Shown: positions 20,793-31,067 of the stretch, in pieces
Numbering within the stretch: position 1 is the first letter of the stretch
Layout: each line of letters opens with the position of its first letter
Origin: Cafeteria roenbergensis
Lineage: Eukaryota; Sar; Bigyra; Bicosoecida; Cafeteriaceae
Direction: 5' to 3'
DNA length: 64,000 bases
Assembly: GCA_008330645.1 (NCBI GenBank)
Contig: VLTN01000020.1
Span: 248,001 to 312,000, forward strand
Position numbers and translations under genes: made by a program
Notes under the pieces: generated by a model
The model's database searches: none
The model's input: the letters and a program-made list of their open reading frames with translations, nothing else
Told to the model about the DNA's origin: nothing

Positions 20793-23700
20793 TCATTCGG
20801 CGCTGCCGGGCAGCTCAATCCCACACACACGCAGCGCGTCGTCCATATCCTTCGTCATCAACCTTCGCAGGACCACGCTGTCTGCAGGTAGCCGCAGGTC
20901 CCACACCTGGACGCTCCGCGGCTTCTCTGCGGCGCTGCCAGTGGCGCTTGGCTCGCCTTCTTCGAAGATGAACGCTGTGGGGGTCTCGGGAATGCGGACC
21001 AGGTCGGCTTCGCAGCCTGATCGGGTCTCCTTGATGAGCTTCGTGGTGATGACAGACGAGCACAGGACCATTTCGGTGCATCCCTTGGCAATATCATTGT
21101 CCATGATTCTGGCTATCAGCGACCGCTTGCCGGGGATGTCGCTCCAGGCCTTGCGGGGCTCAGGACTTGGAACGACGGCACTCCGCAGCTCCGTCGCCAT
21201 TTCGAACATGCCTGTCTGCAACTTCGCCGCCGCTGCTGCCGACATCTCCTTTGGCGAACTGGACAGCGAAGAATCGAATGCCTTGGACTGGAGCAGAAGG
21301 ACGTAAACGCAATCCTTAACCGCAAACACAACCATCACATCCACGCCGCCCCAGTCATTCCGATGCTTGAGGAGCTGCCACGGCTTGATCGGCTCGTCGT
21401 CCTTGTGAGCAGCCACAACTTTGGGATTCTTGCTTGTGCCTCCCCACACCATAATTGGCTCCAAGGGTGGCGGCGACGGAAGCGTCATTTCATCCTTGGC
21501 GACATGGCGATGGCTGACCAGTTCAGCAGCGGCGCCATCCGTCGAGGCTGTTGCGGCAAGCCGCTCCTTCAGCCTACCGGAGCATTCGTGCCCTGGCGCA
21601 AACCTGGCCATGGAAGCCGACACGAACGCCTGGAAACCACTGTGGAGCAGCTCGGCCGCGAGCAAGCGCTCGAAGTGGTCGCTCAGACCCTGGCTTGAAG
21701 GGCTGATCAGGGACATAATCTCAACCGAGGTGAGAACGGATCCGGCGAGAACGAGCTGCACGGCAAAGGAGCTCCACACTTCGCCGGGCAGAACGAGCGA
21801 TCGTGTGCTGGTCCGGCCCCGAAAGAAGCCGACCTCAAGCCAAAAGTCTGCCGCAGCTTCGAAGTCATCACTTGCCAATGCCGTGATGCTGCTGCTGCTG
21901 GAATGTGACACGAAGCGCTCCAGCTCTTGGGTGTGCGCCGCGTCCTTTCCAAAGATCCGTTGCGACGCTGCCAGCGCAGCGCTCAATAGGGAGAGCGGTG
22001 TCACGAAGCGTGACGACGACTCCAAGACTGAGCTCGACTCATGCACTGGCATTCCACCTGCTGTCGTCAGACCGGTGCTTGAGCCGGATTCCTCCGGCTT
22101 GAGCTTCCCGAGAAAGGCCAGCCCGACTGCCTTTAGGAGGATCAGGCGTTCGGGGACGGGTTTGGCAGCGGCAACGAGCTCCCGGAAACGTTGATACTGA
22201 TCATTTTTGGCTGCCTCGGCCGCCTTTCCTGAGCCACCTTCGATAACCGCGCTCCACTTCATCTGAAGGAGAGCTCGTGGGTTGCCGTTGGATGCCGCTA
22301 CCAAGGGCGCGATCTTTTCCTTGGCCTCTTCGTCCGACTCGGGCAAGGTTTCCATGAAGCGAGTCAACTCCGCGGAGTGCTGCCGCTGGGACGTCCGTAG
22401 GAAGGCCAGACCCTCGGATTCCTCGAGATAGGGGATCGTTTCGACGGTTCTCATCTTGCTCATATTGAATGCATGCCCGAACGAGCTGAACGAGGATCCG
22501 GGTGCCGCTGAGACCGCAAACTCTGGCACACTCGCGCCGCTTTTGCGGACGGCGGCACTGTGCGCGTTGAGGCGCTGCGTCACAAATTCATCATGAGCCG
22601 ATCCGCGAATGAGGCGGGGAAGAAGGGCCGAGCTGCCAGTGATCACGATCCGCATCGGGATGTTCGATTCGTAGTGGTCCTCCACAAAGCGGGTAAACTT
22701 GTGGTGGACGCGGCGGTCAACGTAGTAGTTCTGGCTCTCGTCGAAGCACAGGGTCATGCTGATCTTGGGAGATCGCTTGTGGCCGTCGAGCATGTCTCCG
22801 AACATGGTTCTGTCGTCCTCGCCAATTGCAGTCCAAGGGATCGTTGTCATCGCCTCCATGCGCTCCGCGGCGACCTCAAGCCCAGACATACCACCCAGGT
22901 GAGCGTCGAGGTACCCCAGCCGAAGCATGGCTCTCCACACCACGTTGCTCGGATCTCGGGCCGCAGCTTCAACGATGCGGCTTGCGAGCTGCGACACCTT
23001 GCCACCAAGGCTGCCGTCCGTCTGCTTCAGGTTGTCTGTTGGCCGCAACACAATCACCGTGCTTCGCTGTTCGCCGTGAGCGGCTCCCAAGAATGCGTTG
23101 GCGAAACCCATCGAGAGCAGCGTCTGCGTCTTGCCAGAGCCACGGGGTCCCGTGAAAAGGAAAGAGTTGCCTGGTGGACTTGGCCTCGCGCAACTGAATG
23201 CTTGGCTGATCCAAGAGCCCCTAGGCTCTGTGCGCCTCCTGAAGTATACGTCAGGCAGATGGTTCTTTGCGACGTTGGCAAGCCTGTCTTTCTGGGTCAA
23301 GAACACCGGCGGACAGGTCGTTGCCGTGCAGTGAAGAATGTCAAAAAGCGCGGGTTGGCATGCCAGCCAACTGGGGTCATCCCACTCTCTGAACTTGACT
23401 ACCAGGCGCTCCGCCACGGCCTCAAGGGCAGCCCCGGACAGGTCCTCCGGAGGGACTGCAACGCCGGTTTCCTCTGCTAGCTTGCAGGCGTTGTCGACAG
23501 ACCGCTGCTTGAGCCGCCGGCTGAGGTGAACGACGTTCGATGGCAGATCAGCCATCATCGGGCTGTCGGCAGGCAGCCTGCTGACCAGCGCTGCCTGAAC
23601 TCGCAGGATGAGAACCTCCAGGAGGGCTTCGCCTTGCTGTCCGTCGATGACCAGTAAGTGGCGGTCCAACTCCAGAAACAGCCTACGAGCTGGAACAAGC

Positions 23701-24509
23701 CGGAGTTCCTGCTCCGCGGCCTCGCGCTTGGCCTTCTCGGCCTTCTCCTCGGCCTCGCGCTTTTCCTTCTCGGCCTGCTTTTCGGCCTGCTCCTCGGCCT
23801 CGCGCTTGGCCTCCAAGAGCAGCTCCTTGGCGTGATCCTTCACTGTTCTCATGGTGGACGGCTTGGCCATGACCTCCGCGAAGCCTCCGGCCACGGACTG
23901 CAGGTGGCCCAGCCGGTGCCACTTGGCCAGCTGCGCCTCGCCGCCGGGCATGGCCAGAGTCACTCCGGCATGGTGAAGCACCGCGTCGATGTCGGTGCAG
24001 TGGGCGAGCTCCATGCTGGCGGTGCCGAGCCTTCCAAGCAGCTCGACGATGTCCGCGTTGTCGTCAGAGCGTAGCCCCTTGATGGCAGCCATTTCCAGAA
24101 CGAACAGAAAAAAGTCTTGCCCGAGCTCCACCCGCGCTCGAGCGTCCGTCGGCGAGACGGAGGAAAGCGAGAGTGCTCCCAGAGCCAGACCAACGGCGTC
24201 GCGCCTTGCAGATTCTCTGGGCAGGTGGTTGTCGGCCCACCGCTCGGCTTTAGTCGAAAATGGGTGGGAGTCCGTCTCCGACGCCGCGGAGCTCAGAGGG
24301 CGCACCAGGACGGGCCGCGCGCCGCCCGCGCTGTCGTGAAGCACCACGGCACCTGCGCTCCAAAGGGTGCGGCACAGGGGCTCGCCTGCGCCGCTCAGGA
24401 CGGCGACTGGCTTGAGGCAATGCTGCCGAACCGCATCGGCCGTCCGGGCGCTTGGAGGCAGCACAGCCCGCCACGCCCGCCCTGCGCCCCGTGAGACCTG
24501 GCTCAGCAT
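20793..24509 (-). CDS. P-loop NTPase with C-terminal PD-(D/E)XK-like nuclease domain (Crinkler-like architecture)
   Basis: One intact 1,238-residue frame runs from ATG 24,509 to TGA 20,793. Residues 1 to 25 are basic and hydroxylated (MLSQVSRGAGRAWRAVLPPS), like a mitochondrial presequence or a header peptide. A highly charged coiled coil (EAKREAEEQAEKQAEKEK) covers about 228-265. The NTPase has Walker A GPRGSGKT at about 453, Walker B LCFDESQ at about 588 and a VITGSS sensor-like strand at about 620. Near residues 1,050 to 1,075, GVDVMVVF followed by VLLLQSKAF supplies the Asp and Q-x-K of a restriction-endonuclease-fold active site. NTPase plus REase is the core of the Crinkler/CR effector class, which has been linked to transposon-encoded proteins. 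Role (effector, selfish element or defence) cannot be read from sequence. It looks whole, has no visible intron, and lies between two retroelement fragments. Confidence 0.7.
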   Translation of the reverse strand: MLSQVSRGAGRAWRAVLPPSARTADAVRQHCLKPVAVLSGAGEPLCRTLWSAGAVVLHDSAGGARPVLVRPLSSAASETDSHPFSTKAERWADNHLPRESARRDAVGLALGALSLSSVSPTDARARVELGQDFFLFVLEMAAIKGLRSDDNADIVELLGRLGTASMELAHCTDIDAVLHHAGVTLAMPGGEAQLAKWHRLGHLQSVAGGFAEVMAKPSTMRTVKDHAKELLLEAKREAEEQAEKQAEKEKREAEEKAEKAKREAAEQELRLVPARRLFLELDRHLLVIDGQQGEALLEVLILRVQAALVSRLPADSPMMADLPSNVVHLSRRLKQRSVDNACKLAEETGVAVPPEDLSGAALEAVAERLVVKFREWDDPSWLACQPALFDILHCTATTCPPVFLTQKDRLANVAKNHLPDVYFRRRTEPRGSWISQAFSCARPSPPGNSFLFTGPRGSGKTQTLLSMGFANAFLGAAHGEQRSTVIVLRPTDNLKQTDGSLGGKVSQLASRIVEAAARDPSNVVWRAMLRLGYLDAHLGGMSGLEVAAERMEAMTTIPWTAIGEDDRTMFGDMLDGHKRSPKISMTLCFDESQNYYVDRRVHHKFTRFVEDHYESNIPMRIVITGSSALLPRLIRGSAHDEFVTQRLNAHSAAVRKSGASVPEFAVSAAPGSSFSSFGHAFNMSKMRTVETIPYLEESEGLAFLRTSQRQHSAELTRFMETLPESDEEAKEKIAPLVAASNGNPRALLQMKWSAVIEGGSGKAAEAAKNDQYQRFRELVAAAKPVPERLILLKAVGLAFLGKLKPEESGSSTGLTTAGGMPVHESSSVLESSSRFVTPLSLLSAALAASQRIFGKDAAHTQELERFVSHSSSSSITALASDDFEAAADFWLEVGFFRGRTSTRSLVLPGEVWSSFAVQLVLAGSVLTSVEIMSLISPSSQGLSDHFERLLAAELLHSGFQAFVSASMARFAPGHECSGRLKERLAATASTDGAAAELVSHRHVAKDEMTLPSPPPLEPIMVWGGTSKNPKVVAAHKDDEPIKPWQLLKHRNDWGGVDVMVVFAVKDCVYVLLLQSKAFDSSLSSSPKEMSAAAAAKLQTGMFEMATELRSAVVPSPEPRKAWSDIPGKRSLIARIMDNDIAKGCTEMVLCSSVITTKLIKETRSGCEADLVRIPETPTAFIFEEGEPSATGSAAEKPRSVQVWDLRLPADSVVLRRLMTKDMDDALRVCGIELPGSAE

Positions 24510-25609
24510 GGCAAGCTCGGCACAAAGTGAAGAAGGTTGCCCTCTGTGGGCCTCTCAGCGTCGCGGTCGGCCTCCTGGGAGTCCGCGGGCGCAGCAAGGC
24601 CGAGTGCGCTCGGCTAGTTCGCCGTCGTCACGATATTTTGCTGGCCTGCAGCTCTGCCCGATACAGCCGAGAGCAGAGCCAACTATGCCAGCAGAACCGC
24701 GAGCAAACCACCAACGCACGGCCGAACAGGGCCGCGCCTGCAGCCCGCAATCGCCCAGTCGACCCGCAGATTCGGCCATGCTTGTTTCCGCGCATGGTGC
24801 ATGGTGTGGTCGTGCTCAAGTGTGGCTTGCGCGCTCGGCGGGCATTGCGAAGCACAGACGCTGCTTGCCGCCGCTGTCGCGCAGGCTCTCCAACCGCCCC
24901 AGGACCGCTCCAGCCCCACACCCCAGCGCCCACTCCCTCAAACGCAAGGCTTGTGTTGCATCAACGCAAATTCCGGGGGCCAGGGGCCTGCAATGGCGCT
25001 GGATGGGGAGGCAAGTCCGCCGGAGGCGACGCCACCGCAAGCCCCACACCTGTGCATGGGAGTCGCGGCCAGGAGTTTCGGGCGGGCAATCAGCACATTG
25101 TCGTGAACCTGTGCAGTCTATGCCCAGCACTCGGCGTGTGGTGCTCGCCCACCGCCCCGCGGAGCAGACGAGGAGGCAGCGAGCGGGAGATGCTGCGTCT
25201 CCTTGGCGTTGCTTCAGGGCTCAGCCCAGCCACACCTGTTTCCGAGGACGGTGGGCAAGCGATGCCAGGCCGAAGGCACAAACAAATAGGATAGGCTGGT
25301 CAATGCTCATGGATTCAGTTGGCTGGAGTCGACGACTCGGCGTGCTGCCAGGACCCACGCGTCCTGCACTGGACGGAGAGCGGAAGGGACTTGGCCTTGC
25401 GCACAGAGGCCGTGGGGGCACGAGCTTCCCCGAGGCACGGAGTGGAAATTGCGCGCGGCGTGGCGTCGCGGTTGGGGAGAGTCGTCTCGTGCTTCGGCCT
25501 TGGCGATTGGCGCGCATTCGGGCCCGCCGGGCAGGGCGATTCAATTCGCGGACACGTCCTGGGATCGGCACGCAGTGCGAGACACCGCGGAGCACGATCG
25601 CCCGCGCCC
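24510..25609. other. Long spacer without a supported gene
   Basis: About 1.1 kb lies between the NTPase start and the second retroelement copy. One plus-strand frame is open throughout and continues into the retroelement, but its composition (Arg, Pro, Ser, Ala) and lack of motifs suggest chance openness in GC-rich DNA. The left end should hold the promoter of the NTPase gene. Confidence 0.4.
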
Positions 25610-26925
25610 CTGCCGCCAAGCACCAGCTGCCGGGCTGGCTGCGGGCCAAGCTCCGCAAGTGCCTGTACGGCGACGGGGTGACGGCGCGGGCGAACGAGCA
25701 GACCGAGGCGCCCTGGCAGCGCAAGATGGTGCTGCACCACGATGACATGCTGCGCATCAAGCACGAGTGCGTCTTCCTGTGCCGTCTGGCCAAGGCGCGC
25801 AGGGCCTGCACAGCACGCTGCAGGGCCGAGGCGTTGGCCAAGGGCACGCCGGAGAAGCGTGTCGCCAACATCGACGACCCGGCCATGCTGCGCGTCATGA
25901 GCGACCTGGTCGCGTTCCGAGAGGCGTGCGTGCCGGGAACGCACTACTGGCTCCGCAACACGATGATGGGACCCCGCGGGCTCACAGACGAGGAGTTCGC
26001 GGTGGTCACCCGCTACCGCATCGGAGCCTCCGAGGCCGACCACGTGGTGCCGGACGGCGTGTCGATCAACTGCGCGTGCGTGCAGCGGGACACCACCGCG
26101 AGAGGCACCGTCCACATCGGCGGGGTCTCGGGCGTGGCACATCACCTGGCGCGCTGCCGCTGCGGCAAGGGCTCCACCATCCGGGCGCACAACGACGTCC
26201 GCGGCGTCCTGCACGCGGCGGTGCGCTCGGCGGGGCTGCAGTCGGTCGTGGAGCCCTCCAGCTGGCAGGACGGGCAGACGCGCTTCGGATCCCAGCCGGG
26301 GTCCAGCGAGGCCGCGCGCAAGCGACCGGACCTGCGGGTGCACGTTGACTTCGAGACCACCCGTCTCGTCGACGTGCAGATCACCTCGGCGGTGAGCAAG
26401 TCCTACGTGACGCAGGGCCTGCAGAGCATGGACGCCTTTCTCGAGCGCCGTGAGAATGACAAAACGAGGGAGTACAAGAAGAGCTCAGCTACAAAGGACA
26501 ACATGAGCTCCATTGTGCCCTTCGTCGTCACGACCACGGGACGCATGGGACCGGCGGCCTTCGCCTTCCTCAAGAAGGTGGCGGACACGGCCTTCGGCGG
26601 GCGGCCGAGGGAGCGTGCACGCTGGGCCTTTCGCTGGCTATCGAGGCGGAACGAGGTCATCGCCAAGGGACTGGCGACCCAGCTGATCGGGCAGACGCAG
26701 TACCTGCGACAGCAGGTGGAGCGTTTGCGGTGAGCAGGGGCGGCTGATTGGCGACTCGTTGCGGTGTGATGGGAGTGATCTGGGACTTGGGACTTGGGAC
26801 TTTGGATTGCGGGTTTGGCGCGGTTGGTGGTCGATTGGCGATGGCATTGCTGGATTGGTGTTTGATGAGTCTGTGGATTGCGTGTGTGGCATGGCGACGC
26901 GAGTTTTCGCCCCCCCCCCCATTCG
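25610..26925 (+). mobile_element. Retroelement 3' fragment, copy 2, with zinc-knuckle and endonuclease-like C-terminus
   Basis: About 370 residues are readable, from roughly LPGWLRAKLRKCLYGDG to QQVERLR at 26,733. Features in order are a Cys/His cluster (INCACVQ ... AHHLARCRCG), a helix with RAHNDVRGVLHAAVRSAG, then RPDLRVHVDFETTRLVDVQIT. The Cys/His motif followed by RPD and a DVQIT strand resembles the restriction-like endonuclease region at the C-terminus of some reverse-transcriptase proteins. The 3' tail of about 190 bp matches copy 1 and ends in about ten C residues. The upstream reverse transcriptase part is absent, so the copy is a remnant. Family is inferred; the repeat itself is seen directly. 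Confidence 0.6.
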
Positions 26926-27030
26926 GCGACCAGCCGAGGGAGCGTGCGCGCTGGGCCTTTCGCTGGCTATCGAGGCGGAACGAGGTCATCGCCAAGAGAC
27001 TGGCTACCCAGCTGATCGGGCAGACGCAGT
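26926..27030 (+). mobile_element. Third, internal scrap of the same retroelement
   Basis: Immediately after the C run of copy 2, about 105 bp repeat the internal coding segment found at about 26,596-26,699 (PRERARWAFRWLSRRNEVIA). It then breaks off into unrelated sequence. It has neither the element's 5' part nor its 3' tail, which suggests local rearrangement rather than a separate full insertion. Confidence 0.75.
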
Positions 27031-27750
27031 TGGCTCGCGTGGGTTGCTGCGGCAGCTTCCTGAGCAACTGCAGGACCGCTGTTGTGCCACCTGGGTCTGG
27101 CTTTTGCAAGGGCGAAGGCCATGGCATGCCTCGAAGCTGGTGGGTCAGGGTTTGGCTCGGTGAGTGGGGTCAGGCTACGGAAGGGATGCCGATGATCTGT
27201 CTCCGCCTCTGGCCTTGCCTCCGCGTTTGGCGTCCGTTTCAGCAAGTGCGCATTCACTGGCTTGCCCATCGAAACCGAGCGCCGGCTCCGGGCCCCTGCC
27301 GCAAGGCCGCTGCAGCGCGCCGGACAGCTCCAACTCCGACGCGTCTAGCCCCTCCACTCGTGAGCAGACACCCCTTGTGCCCTGCAGTGCCACTGATCGA
27401 ACCGCGCTGCGTGTCACGGCATTGCCAATGGCCAGTGTGATGCGCTCGCTTGGGCCGCGCCGCTCGCGTGGCACTTGGCATGAATCCAGGCTGGCCGGAG
27501 CTGGGGCTTGCCTGGACGAAACCCCGCACAGCCACGTCTGTGAGTTGCTGTGTGACAGACAAGCCGATGGCTCTGCCCGAACTCTGCTGCAGACCTCGAG
27601 TGGCGGGAACGGGGGTGCATGCAATCGGCAAGGGCCCGGGCTGGGAGGCACTGTCAGCGAGGAGGGACGGCAAGGACACGCTTTCGTGAACCTTTGCGGT
27701 CTGTGGTCGTGCAGGCAAACCCGCTCGGCTCCGAGGGCGCGGCACCGCCC
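27031..27750. other. Spacer upstream of the methyltransferase gene
   Basis: No supported gene is seen. Frames are open on both strands without recognisable motifs. The frame of the next gene is open upstream of its chosen ATG to at least 27,619, so a slightly longer N-terminus is possible. Confidence 0.35.
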
Positions 27751-30700
27751 ATGTCAAACAACGACCCCGAGCATGGCCTGTCCACGAGCGGCACGCTGAT
27801 GGTTGATCCCGGCGCCTTGCGTCGCCTCGACGTGTGCGCACACCCATTTGTGGCAACGGCTGCGGCCGCCGTGGCAGGGTCGCCACTTCTGGTCCTGATC
27901 CAGGCCAGAGACCGCTTGCCGGGAGCCGTCTTCTCCGAGGTGGCATCCGTTTGCGACGCCATGGGGTTCCCGCGTGCGCTTCCGATGCGCGCAGTGGATG
28001 ACTACCACTGGGAAAAGAGCCCACTTGCCTTTGCGCGCTTTGGGTCCGCTGAATCTGCCCGGGCGGTGCTGGAGCGCTGCGCGTCAGTCAAGGAGGCGTT
28101 TGTAGTCCTCGCCGCGGGGGCAGACCCAGAGGCGGTGGGCGCGGCGCTTGCCGAAGCTGGGCCCGCAAGCATCATTGGCGCGCGCTTGGCCGCCGGCAGG
28201 ATGCGGCAGGCGGCGCGGCTCCTCCCCGGCGACGGCTCGGAATTTGGCTCGGGCACGCCCGCAGTGTCGACGCTCCCAGGCGCCCACGACGACGCGGAAG
28301 CGGCCGACGGTGGATGGGCAAACCGCGGGGCGTGGCGACGCCACTGCTCGGAGGACGCAGCCTCCGCAGGCGTGTTCCTCTCACTCGTCGCGCACGGCTT
28401 GGGGCGGAAGAGCGCAGAGGCGGTGGCGTTGCGGCGGGCAGCCCGCCGAGCGGCGCTCAGGGCCGGGCCCGCCACAGCGGCGGGCGCTGCTGCCGAGGGG
28501 AGCAGCGGGGCGACTGGCGCCGCAGGGGCTGCCCCCGCCGAGCTGGCGATGCCATTCCCCGCCCTCGTGGTAACGGGAGTGGCAGTGCCAGCCGCGCCCG
28601 CAGAGGGCTGCGGCTCCGCGTGCGGCGGTTCCGGCCGGGAGGGCTCTCTCACCGGCGCCATCCGAGCCGTGACGGCTGCGCAGGAGGCCGGGGACGGGGC
28701 CGGGTCGGGTGTCGCACCTGGTGCCCAAGCTGATGCCTCAGTCGCCAGCTCTGCCGACGGGGCAGGCGCTGCGGCGGTGCCGGCAGGCGGCGGGCCCGGC
28801 CTGTTCGCGCTCTGCGCTCCGCTGTGCGGCGGCGGGCAAGCGCTGCTTGACCGACTGCGGGTGCGGTCGCGGCCCTACCAGGGCCCCACTTCGCTCAGCG
28901 AGGAGCTCGGCCTGCTGATGGCGAATCTCGCAGGCGCCTCCCCAGGTGAGACCCGTTCGGACCCTCGGCTCTGCTCTCTCGGCGCGAACCGGTGCCACAG
29001 CTGCCCTGGGCCGGCCACGCGAGCAGCCGCATCCCGAGGCATGTTTCCCCCCGCGCCCCCCGTGCCCCCCGCGCCCCCCGCGCGCGCCCTTCCCCGCCGG
29101 CCGATCTCGTCCTTTCACGGCTTCTGCTCTTCGCCCCCCCCCTCACACACACTCACACTTCCTCTTGGCCTCCCCGTTGCCTCCTGAGCCGCAGGGCGGT
29201 ACGTCTGGGACCCCTTCTGCGGCACAGGCGGCGCTGTCCTCAGCTGCGCCACGCTCGGGGCCGCCACTCTGGGCAGCGAGATCGACCCGCGGGTCGTCAT
29301 CGGGAAGCAGGGTCGGACCGTTCGGAGCAACTTCGAGGCGGCGGGCCTCCCGCCGGCAGAGCTGATCATGATGGACGCGTCCCGAAGGCCGATGCGGGAG
29401 GCTCTACCGGCCCCTGCTGGCGCTGTCGGTGCGCGCTTCGACGCCATCGTGGCTGACCCGCCCTACGGCGTGAGGGCGTCGGCACGGCAGACGCGGACGG
29501 AGGAGGAGAGCAACGCCGCCGGTGCCGGGGGCGCTGCTGGCACCGAAGACACCCGCGACACCTCTGGCGATAGCTCGTCCTCCAGCGCCGCTGCCGCCCG
29601 CGCTCCGGCTGGGGAGGGCGGCGGCGAGCCTGGGCCGCCGAGCAAGCGGCTGGCGGTGGGTGGTCCCGACCTTCCTGCTGCAGCAGCAGAAGCAGCTACT
29701 GCGGCAGCCGACAAGGACGGCCGTACGGAGCTGCGACAGGGAGGCCCGGATGCGGATGATGCAGATGCAGATGATGATGATGCAGAGGCGGATGCGGCGG
29801 AGGACGGTGGACGGAGTCGCGTCTCCGACTACGTGCGCCGAGGCCGCGCCGACGCGATGGGGACTGTTCTCCTCGACCTGGCCGCTCGGCACCTGCGCCC
29901 GGGCGGCCGCCTCGTCTTCCTGCACCCCGCCACCCCTGGCATGCACCCGAGCCTGCTGCCCGCCCACCCGCTGCTGCGGCCGGTGTCGCAGCTGGAGCAG
30001 CCCCTGCGCGCCGCCCTGTCGCGCTGGGTGGTTGTGATGCAGAAGCTGACCGCAGCCGAGGCCGAATCGGCGGGTCTGCCGGTGCCGCCGCCGCGTCCGG
30101 CGCTGGCGGGCAGCGGAGCCGCAGGCGGGGCGGCGCCCAGGGACTCGTACCACTACCCGTCGGCACAGCTCTACCTGAACGCCTGCCGCAAGCAGGAGCG
30201 ACGCGTCGGCGACCTGCAGGCCCGCATGGCCGAAAACCAGCAGCGGGCAGAGCTCGTGCGGTCGGCGGCAGCGGCTGCCATCGCAGCGGTGCGGGGTCCT
30301 CAGCGGGTCCCCGGTGCGGTCTCGAGCGAGGCGGCAGACGGCGCGAGCAGCAGCGCCGCGGCTGCCGGCTCGACGGCCGAGGGGGGAGGCAGGGTGCCCG
30401 CCCTGACGGCGGAGGCGGCGGCGCAGGCGATCGAAGCAGCGGGCGACGCTGGTCCCGGCGTTGCTGATGCCGTGAGGCAGATGTCGTCAACGGCGGTGAG
30501 GCGGGCGGCCCGCAAGGCCGTGGCCGCGCAACGCGGGAGGGCCTACCGCGAGATGGAGCTGGCTCAGCAAGGCGGCAGCGGCAGCAGCGGTAGCAGCAGC
30601 GGCGGCAGCGGCGGCAGCGGCGGCGACAGTGGCCAGGGCGACAGGGCGGCTGGTAGTCCCGACGCCGGCGAGCGCGGCGCTGACGCCGCAAAGCGGTCGA

Positions 30701-30999
30701 AGCGCCCGCGCGGGGCGAGCAAGACGGACCGGGGCGGCATGTCCATTCGCGCCTGGAAGCGATCCATCCAGCCCAGCAAGGCCGACCGGCCAGGCGCTAT
30801 CAAGTTCACCGTCGTTCGACGGGTCACCAAGGAGGTGTACATGGGCGACGCTCACCCATGCTCTGACTCTGACGCCTTCGTGGCGTTCGGGAGTGGAGAG
30901 GGGGCGAGCAAGTCCGCCGTTCAAGCGCAGGCGCAGCGGCTGTGGACGGAGTTCGTGGCGGGTTCGCCGCGCATTGTCGTGAGAGACTTGCCGGGCTAG
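27751..30999 (+). CDS. TRMT11: Trm11-like tRNA (guanine-N2) methyltransferase, two exons
   Basis: Exon 1 (27,751-28,945) and exon 2 (29,195-30,999) join across a 249-bp intron (GTGAGA...CCGCAG) to give SLSEELGLLMANLAG-ASPG-RYVWDPFCGTGGAVL. This is the SAM-binding motif I of Trm11-type enzymes. The catalytic IVADPPYGVRAS follows at about residue 485. The N-terminal part (FVATAAAAV ... LAFARFGSAESARAVL) fits the Trm11 N-terminal/THUMP-like region. The enzyme should form N2-methylguanosine at position 10 of tRNAs with a Trm112 partner. The product is about 999 residues, roughly twice the usual length. Low-complexity inserts, including an Asp/Glu-rich stretch directly after the DPPYG motif, and a Gly/Ser linker plus basic C-terminal extension account for the excess. 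ATG 27,751 is chosen because upstream sequence is Arg-rich. Confidence 0.85.
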
Positions 31000-31067
31000 C
31001 CCTTGAACTCTGCCAAGCGACGGCCTTCAAATCTAAGCTGACTGCAACACACACCCCGCCCGTCAGC

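Noticed and set aside
14983-21000. A Polinton, EMALE or other capsid-bearing element in the accessory region
   Set aside because: No capsid, packaging ATPase, protein-primed polymerase or retroviral integrase was seen, and base composition does not change as expected for such an insertion.
24367-26733. A 788-residue plus-strand frame as one gene
   Set aside because: Its first 400 residues overlap the NTPase gene antisense and lack motifs; only the last part, which repeats elsewhere, belongs to a retroelement.
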